The notes beneath the pieces are model-generated. The model was not told the DNA's origin, made no database searches, and worked only from the letters and a program-made list of their open reading frames with translations. Positions 8,418 to 16,438 of a DNA stretch of 64,000 nucleotides are shown here, in pieces. The stretch is taken from assembly GCF_020523825.1 (NCBI RefSeq), contig NZ_JAJALK010000001.1, positions 372,001 to 436,000 of the forward strand, given 5' to 3'. Each line of letters starts with the position of its first letter. Position 1 is the stretch's first letter. The stretch is from Methylobacterium brachiatum. GTDB taxonomy: Bacteria; Pseudomonadota; Alphaproteobacteria; Rhizobiales; Beijerinckiaceae. Made by a program: the position numbers and the translations under genes.

Positions 8418-8457
8418 TCCGCAGAGGGGCGCGCGGTCACGGGCGCCCCTCTGCGGA
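8418..8457. repeat. Perfect 15-bp inverted repeat (hairpin)
   Basis: The arms TCCGCAGAGGGGCGC (8418-8432) and GCGCCCCTCTGCGGA (8443-8457) are perfectly complementary around a 10-base loop. It lies about 300 bp past the ATPase gene and has no T-tract, so a simple intrinsic terminator is not certain; a Rho-independent-like pause or a relic of a mobile element is possible. Confidence 0.75.
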
Positions 8458-8505
8458 GGCCATCGGGTTCAAGCACATCCCGGGCGTGAGGACAGGATTC
8501 CCTGA

Positions 8506-8576
8506 CAATCGGGACAAGCTCTCTTGAGTGCATACCATTGGCAGGGCCGCAAATCGGGACACGCTTTCCTGATAGT
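8506..8576 (+). repeat. Paired imperfect 25-bp repeats, pair 2
   Basis: Two motif copies, ATCGGGACAAGCT at 8508-8520 and AAATCGGGACACGCT at 8551-8565, have GGGAC cores 45 bp apart. Each is followed by TTGAGTG or TGATAG. This pair lies on the right side of the defence genes in the same orientation as pair 1 on the left. Confidence 0.7.
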
Positions 8577-9007
8577 CTGCCTCGGCTGTCCTAGCCGTCC
8601 GGCTCGCCTCGTCCCGAGGCGGCTTCCTCGTGCGTGCCGGGCCGCCGTCCAGATCATCGTGGAGCGGCCGATCCGACCACGTGAGGACCGCAGCGACTGT
8701 ATCGGCGAAGCCAGCCGAGCCGACCGCCAGGACGCCTTCGCGGGCCTGACCGATCTGGGCGCTCGACCGGATGCCCACCCCGGCGTTGGGGGCCGGTGGT
8801 ATCCTCGCGGCCATTCCGAAAAGAAAGTACGGAAACCCGAAGGGCATGGCCCGGTCCGCAGATCACACTAAGGGTGCGGTCTGGACCCATCGGCCCTATG
8901 ATCGAGCCGGCATCGGGTTTGATGCCGGCCTCTGTTTCCAAGGGTTGGACCAGGCATCCGCGCCTGGGCATGTCGGGTCTAGGGAGCAGGCGGACCACGT
9001 TCCCTAC

Positions 9008-9077
9008 AAATCGAGATAAACTTAAATGAGGCCGCCCCTCGGGGAGTAACAGAAATCAAAACAAATTCTCATGTTAG
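9008..9077 (+). repeat. Paired imperfect 25-bp repeats, pair 3 (degenerate)
   Basis: The copies CAAATCGAGATAAACT (from 9009) and GAAATCAAAACAAATTCT (from 9053) keep the 45-bp phase and the trailing TGAGG/TGTTAG but differ at several core positions, so this looks like an older, drifted pair. Confidence 0.5.
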
Positions 9078-9344
9078 CTTGCACCAAGGCGGGTTGTCGG
9101 ATCTACTGCGGGCTGTGCTGCGCAGACTCGTTTCCGGAACCAGGCTGTAGTACAGCCGCCTCAATCCGAAAAACTGTGCCGGCGTGACGGTGAGACGAGG
9201 GCAATCTGTTATCCTCCGAGCCATTGAGGAAGCCGCAGTCGGTCGAGAACGCGGAAACGCGAGGCTGAGCGGACGTGAGGGGCCGTTCGCGAACAAGGTC
9301 AAACTTCTCTGTAAGCATGGATCTGTAAGGACAGAGTTCCGTGT

Positions 9345-9415
9345 GCTTTGGGCCAAGCTCATTTGAGAGCACTCCCTGTGGGGATCCCTCAAATCAGGAC
9401 AAGCTTTGCCGAGAA
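9345..9415 (+). repeat. Paired imperfect 25-bp repeats, pair 4
   Basis: The copies TTTGGGCCAAGCT (9347-9359) followed by TTTGAGAG, and AAATCAGGACAAGCTTT (9391-9407), have cores about 46 bp apart. This pair ends next to the stop codon of the phosphatidylserine decarboxylase gene. Confidence 0.6.
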
Positions 9416-9423
9416 ATGACACG

Positions 9424-10323
9424 CTACGACGCGCCGCGCTCGGGCAGCCGCATCAGCGGCTCGCCCATGCGCAGGCGGGTGCCCTCCTGCAGATCCGGCA
9501 TCAGGGTGAAGCCGGGCGGGGCCAGGACCACGATGGTCGAGCCGTGCTCGAACCAGCCCATCTCCGCGCCCTTCTCAAGGCGGGCGGTGCAGGGTAGGGG
9601 CCGGCCGGCGGTGCGGCGCAGGGCGACGCCCTCCGGCAGGAAGCCGAGGCGCAGGCCGGCCACCAGGATCGCCGCCACCGGCACCAGGGTCACGGTGTGG
9701 CCGGCGATCCGCAGGCGCAGCACGGCCCGCTCGTTGCGGCAGAACAGGGCCTCGACGCGCTTCAGCGCGATCGGGTTCACGTTCCAGGTATCCCCCCAGA
9801 TGTGGCGGACCGATTCGACCCGGAGGTCGTGGGGCGCGTGGAAGCGGTGATACATCCCGGCCGTCAGCCGCAGGGTCGCGTAGGCGCCGCCCTCATGGGT
9901 GCGGGCCAGATCCGCATCGCCCCCGAGCAGGTCGGCCAGGCTGTAGGACAGGCCCTTGATCTGGAGCAGCCGGCCCGCCTCGATCCGGCCATGCGCGCCC
10001 AGGATCGCGTCGCTGGGGCTGACCAGGACGGTCGGATCCCGGGCGATCGGTCGGGCACCGGGGCGCAGCGCGCGCACGAAGGCGGCGTGGAGGCTCGGGA
10101 ATCGGGTCTCGGCGGCGTCGCTGAGGTCGACGTCGCAGAACAGGCGCCAGGTCGCGATCGAGACGTCGCGCACCAGCGGCTGCTCGATCCGGCTGAACCA
10201 GCCCATGAACCTCGTCGCCAACCGTCGCGGCAGCCGGTTGGTGAGCAAAAAATTCAGATCCTCCTGGGCGCCGACCTGCGCCAGGGCGCGCCGCAGCCGC
10301 GATCCCGCCGAAACCGTCATCAT
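9424..10323 (-). CDS. psd: Phosphatidylserine decarboxylase
   Basis: This enzyme removes CO2 from phosphatidylserine to make phosphatidylethanolamine at the membrane, using a pyruvoyl group formed by self-cleavage. The sequence shows IKGLSYSLADLLGG, MYHRFHAPHDLRV (the HxxxxP-type His motif), WNVNP, and near the C-terminus GWFEHGSTIVV, whose Gly-Ser is the autocleavage site. I start at the ATG at 10323, which gives 299 residues; an upstream frame would run into the divergent aminotransferase gene. The start lies only 33 bp from that gene's start, so the two share a short divergent promoter. Together with PmtA at 12.9-13.5 kb it outlines phosphatidylserine to phosphatidylethanolamine to methylated lipid. 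Confidence 0.9.
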   Translation of the reverse strand: MMTVSAGSRLRRALAQVGAQEDLNFLLTNRLPRRLATRFMGWFSRIEQPLVRDVSIATWRLFCDVDLSDAAETRFPSLHAAFVRALRPGARPIARDPTVLVSPSDAILGAHGRIEAGRLLQIKGLSYSLADLLGGDADLARTHEGGAYATLRLTAGMYHRFHAPHDLRVESVRHIWGDTWNVNPIALKRVEALFCRNERAVLRLRIAGHTVTLVPVAAILVAGLRLGFLPEGVALRRTAGRPLPCTARLEKGAEMGWFEHGSTIVVLAPPGFTLMPDLQEGTRLRMGEPLMRLPERGAS

Positions 10324-10355
10324 GCCGTGAACCGCCTCCGATACGGCGTGGGGCG

Positions 10356-12047
10356 ATGTCCGCACTCCTCGCCACCCTGTCCGCCACCGCCGCAGCCGCG
10401 GTGATCGCTCTGCCGAAGGCAGCGCAGCGCCTTCACTTGTCCCGGGCCAAGCATCCGTCCCTGACCGGGCACGCCCGGATGGCCCGACGGGTGGCGGGGC
10501 TGATCCCGCACTACGCCTATTCCGAGCGCGCCTTCTTCCGCTCCGACGATCCGGACGAGACGGTGGCGCTGCGCCGGGAGAACGGCTTCGCCCGGCTGGC
10601 CGAGCTCTACCGCACGCGGTTCGCCCGCACCCGGGCCGAGACCGACGCGGTGCGCGACGGGCTCTCGGACCTGCAATTCACCGGCCTGTACCGGGTGCCG
10701 TTCCAGTATGCCGGGCACGTGCGCGCGCATCTCGGCGCCGGGGCCTTCGCGGCCGCGTCGGAGGGCGTGACCGTCACGGATCTCGACGGCAATGTCTTCT
10801 ACGACCTGGCCGGGTCCTACGGGGTCAACCTGTTCGGCGTCGATTTCTACCGCGCCTGCCTGGAGGCGGGTGCCGCCAAGGTCGCCGCCCTCGGACCTGT
10901 CCTGGGGCCGCTGCACCCGGTGGTCACCGGCAACGTCGCGCGGCTCAAGGCCCTGTCGGGCCTCGACGAGGTCTCGTTCCACATGTCGGGCACCGAGGCA
11001 GTGATGCAGGCGGTGCGGCTCGCCCGCTACCATACCGGCCGGCGCCGGATCGTGCGGTTCTGCGGCGCCTATCACGGCTGGTGGGGCGAGGTGCAGCCGG
11101 GCATCGGCAACCCGGTGCCGACGCGTGACACACTCACCCTGGCCGACATGTCCGAGCGGACGCTGAAGGTCCTGGCAAGCCGGCGGGACGTCGCCTGCGT
11201 GCTGGTCAACCCGCTCCAGGCGATGCACCCGAATGCCGGTGCGCCGTCCGATTCGGCGCTGGTCGACAGCGGCCGCAAGGCGTCCTTCGATCGCGCCACC
11301 TACACGACATGGCTGAAGGCGTTGCGCGCGGTCTGCACGGCGAACGGCATCGTGTTGATCCTCGACGAGGTCTTCCTCGGCTTCCGCCTCGCCCGGGGCG
11401 GGGCGCAAGCGTATTTCGACGTCCGCGCCGACCTGGTGACCTACGGCAAGACCCTGGGCGGCGGCCTGCCGGTCGGCGTGCTGTGCGGCCGGGCCGACCT
11501 GATGCGGCGTTTCCGGGAGGACCGCCCGGTGGACATCTGCTTCGCCCGCGGCACCTTCAACGCGCATCCCTACGTGATGGGTGCCATGAGCGCGTTCCTC
11601 GACCGGCTCGAGACGCCGGAGGTCGCCGCCCTGTACCGCGACCTCGACGCCACCTGGGACGCCCGGGCCGCGCGGCTCAACGCCCTGCTGGCGGAGGCCG
11701 AGTTGCCGGTACGGGTGGCGAACATGTCCACGGTCTGGACGGTCCTCTACACGCGGCCGTCGCGCTACAACTGGATGCTGCAATTCTACCTGCGTGCCGA
11801 GGGGCTGGCCCTGTCCTGGGTCGGGACCGGCCGGATGATCTTCAGCCTCGCCTACGACGACGCGGCGTTCGAGGCGGTCGCCGCCCGCTTCGTGGCGGCG
11901 GCGAACGCCATGCGGGCCGATGGCTGGTGGGAGGGCGGCGCCCCGACCGACAAGGCGATCCGCCGGGCGATCCTGCGCGAGGTCGCGGCGGTCCGGCTCG
12001 GCAAGCTGGGCGCCCGTCTCGGCCTCCGTGCGCCCGATCGGGCCTGA
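10356..12047 (+). CDS. Class III aminotransferase (glutamate-1-semialdehyde aminomutase-like)
   Basis: A 563-residue PLP-dependent fold-type I enzyme. It has SFHMSGTEAVMQAVRLAR (cofactor phosphate-binding region), CGAYHGWWGE, LILDEVFLGFRL (the Asp that binds the pyridine nitrogen), and VTYGKTLGGGLPVGVLCG with the Schiff-base Lys near residue 365. These match the glutamate-1-semialdehyde 2,1-aminomutase subgroup, but the protein is about 130 residues longer than HemL, with an extra N-terminal region (residues 1-120) that starts hydrophobic, and HemL is normally encoded elsewhere. Its place between lipid head-group enzymes suggests an amino-transfer step on a membrane-lipid precursor rather than haem synthesis; the substrate is unknown. 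Confidence 0.8.
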   Translation: MSALLATLSATAAAAVIALPKAAQRLHLSRAKHPSLTGHARMARRVAGLIPHYAYSERAFFRSDDPDETVALRRENGFARLAELYRTRFARTRAETDAVRDGLSDLQFTGLYRVPFQYAGHVRAHLGAGAFAAASEGVTVTDLDGNVFYDLAGSYGVNLFGVDFYRACLEAGAAKVAALGPVLGPLHPVVTGNVARLKALSGLDEVSFHMSGTEAVMQAVRLARYHTGRRRIVRFCGAYHGWWGEVQPGIGNPVPTRDTLTLADMSERTLKVLASRRDVACVLVNPLQAMHPNAGAPSDSALVDSGRKASFDRATYTTWLKALRAVCTANGIVLILDEVFLGFRLARGGAQAYFDVRADLVTYGKTLGGGLPVGVLCGRADLMRRFREDRPVDICFARGTFNAHPYVMGAMSAFLDRLETPEVAALYRDLDATWDARAARLNALLAEAELPVRVANMSTVWTVLYTRPSRYNWMLQFYLRAEGLALSWVGTGRMIFSLAYDDAAFEAVAARFVAAANAMRADGWWEGGAPTDKAIRRAILREVAAVRLGKLGARLGLRAPDRA

Positions 12048-12144
12048 TTGGCCTTCAGAGGGCTGCGGGCCCTTCGGAAGTGCCGTCGCAGCGCTCTGCC
12101 CTGCACCGGAACAAGGTCGAGGACCTACTGGAACCGGGACATGT

Positions 12145-12188
12145 CCGGCATCGCCGGGACCGGGGATCCCCCGGCTCGGCGATGCCGG
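12145..12188. terminator. Hairpin between convergent genes
   Basis: The 12-bp arms CCGGCATCGCCG (12145-12156) and CGGCGATGCCGG (12177-12188) are perfectly complementary, with further GC pairing possible in the loop. The position between the ends of the plus-strand aminotransferase and the minus-strand membrane protein gene fits a bidirectional terminator, though there is no T-tract. Confidence 0.65.
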
Positions 12189-12193
12189 TGGGG

Positions 12194-12805
12194 TCAGGCG
12201 CCGCGCTCGTGCGGCTCGTGCTCTTCGTTGAGCTCGCCGTGCAGCAGGGCCAGCGGCGCCTTGTGGTACAGCTTGATGTCGTGGAACGGGTCCGTGAGGA
12301 TCTTGGTCGCCCAGACCAGGCCGGTCTGCACGTCGCGCACGAAGAACAGCTGCACGGTGCGGAACAGCAGGCCCGCGCCGGCCAGCCACAGCCAGATCCA
12401 GCCGACGTTGCGGATCAGGTCGGCGGTCGTCTGGTGCGGCTCGAGCAGGCCGAACAGGCTCGGATCGAAGTAGAGCGGCAGCGGCGACAGCGCCCAGATC
12501 GCCAGCAGCACGATCTTGCGCTGGAGATTGTAGCCGACCTTGATCTCTTCCTTGTGCTCGTGCGTCGCGTTGTTGACGTGGTCGTAGCCCTTCGGCTCGA
12601 AGAACAGATGGCCGGCCTGCCGGCTGGTCATCGCCACCAGCCATCCGACCAGCGCCGCCGTCGCGGGATCCTTGAAGGCCAGCGCGTAGGCCACCAGGAA
12701 GCTCACGGCACTGACCATGTGCAAGCTCTGGTTGATCCGGTTGTGGTGATAGTAGCGGTGGTCATCCCAGCGCTGGATGCGCAACGCCTCGAGAAAGCTC
12801 GCCAT
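12194..12805 (-). CDS. Membrane protein, Mpo1/DUF962-like
   Basis: From the ATG at 12805 the product has 203 residues and several hydrophobic spans (about 31-44, 49-60, 101-112, 138-148). The N-terminal YYHHNRINQSLHMVSAVSF and the RQAGHLFFEPKGYDH segment (GHxFFE, residues 65-70) resemble the His-containing HNxxNxxxH and GHxxFE motifs of the Mpo1/DUF962 family, in which yeast Mpo1 is an iron-dependent dioxygenase of 2-hydroxy fatty acids. The C-terminal 60 residues are cytoplasmic-looking and charged. The family match is from memory of motifs and is tentative. It lies 50 bp downstream of pmtA on the same strand, so a role in lipid metabolism is plausible. Confidence 0.5.
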   Translation of the reverse strand: MASFLEALRIQRWDDHRYYHHNRINQSLHMVSAVSFLVAYALAFKDPATAALVGWLVAMTSRQAGHLFFEPKGYDHVNNATHEHKEEIKVGYNLQRKIVLLAIWALSPLPLYFDPSLFGLLEPHQTTADLIRNVGWIWLWLAGAGLLFRTVQLFFVRDVQTGLVWATKILTDPFHDIKLYHKAPLALLHGELNEEHEPHERGA

Positions 12806-12855
12806 GCCGTACGTCTCCGTTCGATCGTGGGTGGGCTGGTAGAAGGCGGGCGCGA

Positions 12856-13542
12856 TCAGGCGTCGCGCTTGCGCAGGCGGATCAGGGAGAAATGGCCGAG
12901 CGGCGGCAGGGCGCGGCGCTCGACGACCTCCACCGGGGCGGTCGCCGCCCAGGCGGCGTAGCGCTCCCAGGAAAACTCGGTCCGCCATCCCAGGCGGCTC
13001 GTGATCGGCATGAGCGTGTGCTCGACCAGGCGGCGCAGGCCGCCCTCGGCGCCGATCCGCGTGGTGATGACGATCTCGCCGCCGGGGCGCAGAACCCGGG
13101 CGAACTCGTCGAGGGCGGCCTCGGGATTCGGCACCGCGGTCACGACATACTGGGCGACCACCACGTCGAAGGAGGCGTCGCCGAAATCGAGATGCTCGGC
13201 ATCCATGACGGCGAGGCGCTCGACGTTGCGCAGGGCCAGCCGGGCGACGCGGCTGCGCGCCTTCTCCAGCATCGGCGCCGAGATATCGATCCCGACGATG
13301 CTGGCCGCCCGCCGGTAGGCCGGCAGGGACAGGCCTGTGCCGACGCCAACTTCGAGGACGCGCCCGCCGATCCGCTCGGCCGCGGCTGCCGCCAGGGTCC
13401 GGCCCTGGGCGAAGACCGGGCCGAACACCAGGTCGTAGACCGGCGCCCAGCGGCCATAGGCCTTGGCGACGCCGTCGCGATCGAGGTCGGGGCCGAGCGT
13501 CGCCGCCCGCGGTGAACCGGTGCTCTGCGTTCCGAGGGCCAT
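12856..13542 (-). CDS. pmtA: Phosphatidylethanolamine N-methyltransferase (PmtA type)
   Basis: A 228-residue class I SAM-dependent methyltransferase. Motif I is VLEVGVGTGLSLPAYR, with the acidic end of strand 2 in VGIDISAPML, MDAEHLDF as motif II and ALDEFARVLRPGGEIVITTRIG as the post-motif region. YGRWAPVYDLVFGPVF at the N-terminus is typical of the Rhodobacter-type phosphatidylethanolamine N-methyltransferase, which converts phosphatidylethanolamine stepwise to phosphatidylcholine at the inner membrane. The nearby phosphatidylserine decarboxylase, which makes its substrate, supports this. UbiE-like quinone methylases are the main alternative. The Mpo1-like gene follows on the same strand. 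Confidence 0.8.
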   Translation of the reverse strand: MALGTQSTGSPRAATLGPDLDRDGVAKAYGRWAPVYDLVFGPVFAQGRTLAAAAAERIGGRVLEVGVGTGLSLPAYRRAASIVGIDISAPMLEKARSRVARLALRNVERLAVMDAEHLDFGDASFDVVVAQYVVTAVPNPEAALDEFARVLRPGGEIVITTRIGAEGGLRRLVEHTLMPITSRLGWRTEFSWERYAAWAATAPVEVVERRALPPLGHFSLIRLRKRDA

Positions 13543-14281
13543 GAGGGTCCTGTCTCTCGCTGTCTGTCAGGCTGAGGCACCCGGCCGCCGGCCGCGTCGC
13601 GGGCCGAGGGATCCGGGATTCAGGGGGTGACCGGGCTCAGGCCCGGACCAAGATCACGCTGGGTTCGGGCACCGCCGCACGGCTGGGTCGCGACGCCGGT
13701 TCCGGCGGCGCCGATCCGCGGGCGGGAAACACATCGGAGCGGCCGCATGGGCTGGCTGAAAGCGGTCGATCCGCCGATGACATCACAGACATCGCGCGGG
13801 CGCGATCAGACGAAACGGCGGCGCCGGAGGCGCAAAGCTAAGCGGAACGTCATCGGCCCCACACCGTTTCTCCGCGGCGATCTTTCCGCCGGCAAAACTA
13901 TGATTGTCGTTTGACGATGTTGTGACATCACAAAAGGGTCTTTTACGGAAATCCGCTTCGCTGGCAAAGCATTGGCTATGCAACAACACGGCTCGAGACC
14001 CCGATCGTCTGCGGAATCTCGTTCGGCAGCCGGATGCGACGCCCCCGATACGGGCGCGCCGATACGGGCTTCACCGGCCCGGACCGGCGGCAGGTCTCGT
14101 TCACGATGATGCGAAACGCCGGGCCGGACGTCTCAGCGGTCGGCCGGGCTTGCGCTATGGTTCGAATACCACAGTGCTGGCGGACGGTTTGTCCGACATC
14201 TTCTCGCCCTGTTGTCGACGAGATGTTCCCCGGTATCGGTTGAAGACCATGGCGCCGTTTCGCGCCGAAGGAGTGTTTCGC
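13543..14281. other. Intergenic region upstream of the lytic transglycosylase
   Basis: About 740 bp between divergent genes without a supported coding region. It includes a more AT-rich patch at about 13850-13980 holding the symmetrical site at 13920-13933. Longer frames across it give low-complexity, poorly conserved translations. Confidence 0.45.
13920..13933. promoter_or_regulatory. Symmetrical TTGTGA-N2-TCACAA site
   Basis: TTGTGACATCACAA is a perfect 6-bp inverted repeat with a two-base spacer, in the AT-richer part of the divergent interval between pmtA and the lytic transglycosylase. The half-sites resemble those of CRP-family regulators, but the spacer is shorter than the canonical six, so a different dimeric repressor or chance is possible. 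Confidence 0.35.
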
Positions 14282-15076
14282 GTGATCGAACAAATGCGGC
14301 GTATGACCCTGGCTGTGGCGGCGATCGCCGGGCTCGCCGGAATGGCCGGTGCGGCGGAGGCCGCGCAGTGCGGCAACACGGCGGCGGGATTCGAGGCCTG
14401 GAAGCGGGAATTCGCTCAGGAGGCGCGCGGCAAGGCCAGCGCGGCGAGCCTGGCCGCCCTCGAGGGCACCAGCTACTCCACGGCCACGATCTCGGCCGAT
14501 CGCGGCCAGCGCAGCTTCAAGCTGTCCCTGGAGCAGTTCCTCGCCAAGCGCGGCGGCCCGACCATCGTGTCGAAGGGCCGTCAGCTCAAGCGCACCAACG
14601 CGGCCCTGTTCGATTCGATCGAGCAGCGCTACGGCGTCCCCCCGGGGCCGCTCCTGGCGATCTGGGGCATGGAGACCGGCTTCGGCGCGGTCCGCGGCAA
14701 CGTCAACACCCTCTCGGCGGTGGCGACCCTCGCCTACGATTGCCGCCGCTCCGATTACTTCACCGACCAGCTCTACGCGGCGCTGACCCTGGTCGACCGC
14801 GGTCTGCTGTCGCCGAGCACCCGCGGCGCGGCGCACGGTGAGGTCGGCCACACCCAGTTCCTGCCCAAGAACGTCCTGACCTACGGCACCGGCGATCTGA
14901 ACAATGTCGGCGCCGCGCTGTCGTCGACCGCGAACTTCCTGAAGGCGCATGGCTGGCGCGCCGGCGCGGGCTATCAGCCCGGCGAGCCGAACTTCGCGGC
15001 GATCCAGGGCTGGAACGCCGCGTCGGTCTACCAGCGGGCCATTGCGCAGCTCGGAAAGCAGATCGATAACGACTGA
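14282..15076 (+). CDS. Lytic murein transglycosylase (MltB/SLT_2 family)
   Basis: This periplasmic enzyme cleaves the MurNAc-GlcNAc bond of peptidoglycan. After a signal peptide (LAVAAIAGLAGMAGAAEAAQ), the domain shows TFSxxL-like substitutes around residues 70-90, the catalytic Glu in LLAIWGMETGFGAVRGN, TLAYDCRRSDYFTDQLYAAL, HGEVGHTQFLPKNVLTYG and NFLKAHGWRAGAGYQ, all typical of the MltB-like family. I choose the GTG at 14282 because AAGGAG lies nine bases upstream; an ATG at 14249 would put extra polar residues before the signal peptide. The gene is monocistronic and ends before a strong hairpin at 15183. At 264 residues it is the usual size for a short, soluble family member. Confidence 0.85.
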   Translation: MIEQMRRMTLAVAAIAGLAGMAGAAEAAQCGNTAAGFEAWKREFAQEARGKASAASLAALEGTSYSTATISADRGQRSFKLSLEQFLAKRGGPTIVSKGRQLKRTNAALFDSIEQRYGVPPGPLLAIWGMETGFGAVRGNVNTLSAVATLAYDCRRSDYFTDQLYAALTLVDRGLLSPSTRGAAHGEVGHTQFLPKNVLTYGTGDLNNVGAALSSTANFLKAHGWRAGAGYQPGEPNFAAIQGWNAASVYQRAIAQLGKQIDND

Positions 15077-15182
15077 AAATTGATCGATTGCGGATGAGAC
15101 CAAGCATTCAGGCCTGAAATCTCTATCCGCCCGAAAATGGTCCCGATCGAACCGCAATCGACCACGTCGCCGCCGCAGAAAA

Positions 15183-15225
15183 GCCGGCCGGGCCCCGCTG
15201 ATTCATCCCGGCGGGGCCGGCCGGC
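15183..15225. terminator. Strong GC hairpin after the transglycosylase gene
   Basis: The arms GCCGGCCGGGCCCCGC (15183-15198) and GCGGGGCCGGCCGGC (15211-15225) pair along 15 positions with one bulged G around a 12-base loop. The position about 100 bp past the stop codon fits a transcription terminator, although there is no run of T. Confidence 0.6.
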
Positions 15226-15312
15226 CCATCGATTCGCGTTGACGGCCTTCAGAGGCCGCAGCGCCGATGATCCGGCAGGCGCCCGCTCCGCGACGAGAGC
15301 ATTGGCGCCCGC

Positions 15313-16392
15313 ATGGCTATCGACTCCGTGCCGCTGGACGGCCCCACCCCCCGTACTGCGCGCCATCCCTATGCGGCGCCCCTGGCAGCCCTGACCGCCG
15401 CGGTGGCCCTCGCCGCCCTTGGAACCGGTCTCCCGCCTGCGGGACGTCCGTCCGCGGACCGGCCGGCCGCAGCCGCCCCGCCGGTCGCGCAGAGCGAATC
15501 ACCCATCGAGTCCGCGACCCACGCGGCCGACGCGGAAGCCCCGGCGCCCGAAGCCTGGGGCGATGCCATTGGCGGGCCCCTCTCACGGTGGGCGTGGACG
15601 CAGATCGAACCACCCCTGCCGATCCCGGAGGCCGCGCCCGCCCCGGAGGTGCAACCGACCGAGACCCCACGGGCGGCCATGATCGTTCCGCTCCCCGTTC
15701 CGCGGCCGCCCGAATTCCGATCCACCCGCGGCCCCGATCTCGCCCGCAGGGCCGAGCGGCGGATCGCCCGCCGCGAGCCCGCGCCGGTGCCGATGCAGCC
15801 CCGGGAGGACGACCGCTCGTTCCTGGAGAAGCTGTTCGGCGTCGAGCGCGCCCCCGGGCTCGCCTATGCCGCCCTCGAGAGCCGGCCCGCGGATCTCGTG
15901 CCGCAGCGGCGCATCTCGCCGCCGCTCGCCCCCACCGATGCGCGCCCCACGGCCGGCACCGCCGTCTACAACATCGCGGCGCGGGTCGTGATCCTGCCGA
16001 GCGGCGAGCGCCTCGAAGCCCATTCCGGCCTCGGCGAAGGGTTTGACGAGCCGCGGATGGTCAATGTGCGGATGCGCGGCCCGACGCCTCCGGGCACCTA
16101 CGATCTGAAGGAGCGGGAGCAGCTGTTCCACGGGGTGCGGGCGATCCGGCTCACCCCGGTCGGCGGCAACGAGGCGGTCTATGGCCGCGACGGCCTGCTG
16201 GCCCATACCTACATGCTCGGCCCGCGCGGCGATTCGAATGGCTGCGTCTCGTTCCGCGACTACGACCGGTTCCTGCAGGCGTATCTGCGGGGCGAGGTCC
16301 AGCGCCTCGTCGTCGTTGCGGGGACCCAGGATCCGCTTCCGAGCCTCGCCATGGGCTCGGCGCGCACCCAGATGGCCCGGAACGGCAACTGA
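15313..16392 (+). CDS. Tlde1/DUF2778-domain (L,D-transpeptidase-like) exported protein
   Basis: A 359-residue protein with a single N-terminal membrane or signal segment (PLAALTAAVALAALG) and a long Pro/Ala/Arg-rich linker to about residue 210. The C-terminal 140 residues form a DUF2778 domain: YNIAARVVILPSGERLEAHSG, RMRGPTPPGTYDL, then HTYMLGPRGDSNGCVSFRDY, where the His and Cys correspond to the L,D-transpeptidase-like catalytic pair. The family includes the Salmonella T6SS effector Tlde1, which acts on peptidoglycan stem peptides; chromosomal copies such as this, without an immunity gene, are probably housekeeping cell-wall enzymes. It is transcribed alone and ends in a short hairpin shared with the convergent small gene. 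Confidence 0.75.
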   Translation: MAIDSVPLDGPTPRTARHPYAAPLAALTAAVALAALGTGLPPAGRPSADRPAAAAPPVAQSESPIESATHAADAEAPAPEAWGDAIGGPLSRWAWTQIEPPLPIPEAAPAPEVQPTETPRAAMIVPLPVPRPPEFRSTRGPDLARRAERRIARREPAPVPMQPREDDRSFLEKLFGVERAPGLAYAALESRPADLVPQRRISPPLAPTDARPTAGTAVYNIAARVVILPSGERLEAHSGLGEGFDEPRMVNVRMRGPTPPGTYDLKEREQLFHGVRAIRLTPVGGNEAVYGRDGLLAHTYMLGPRGDSNGCVSFRDYDRFLQAYLRGEVQRLVVVAGTQDPLPSLAMGSARTQMARNGN

Positions 16393-16412
16393 GCTTCGCC
16401 CGACCGAAGCTC
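16391..16412. terminator. Short hairpin between convergent genes
   Basis: GAGCTTCG (16391-16398) and CGAAGCTC (16405-16412) form an 8-bp stem with a 6-base loop, starting at the stop codon of the DUF2778 gene and facing the end of the small minus-strand gene. Confidence 0.5.
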
Positions 16413-16438
16413 CACACGTCCGCCTCCGGTCAGACGGG

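Larger units (their letters stand above)
8117..9423. other. 1.3-kb gene-poor region with repeat pairs
   Basis: No convincing gene lies between the ATPase and the phosphatidylserine decarboxylase. The stretch holds a 15-bp perfect hairpin (8418-8457) and three of the four paired repeats (8506, 9008, 9345). From about 9000 it is visibly richer in A and T than its surroundings. It looks like a landing area for insertion elements that have since decayed. Confidence 0.6.

Noticed and set aside
10435..10450. CTTGTCCCGGG resembling the inverse of the repeat core
   Set aside because: It lies inside the aminotransferase coding sequence, lacks the flanking AAATC and TGAGAG parts and has no partner 45 bp away, so it is a chance match.
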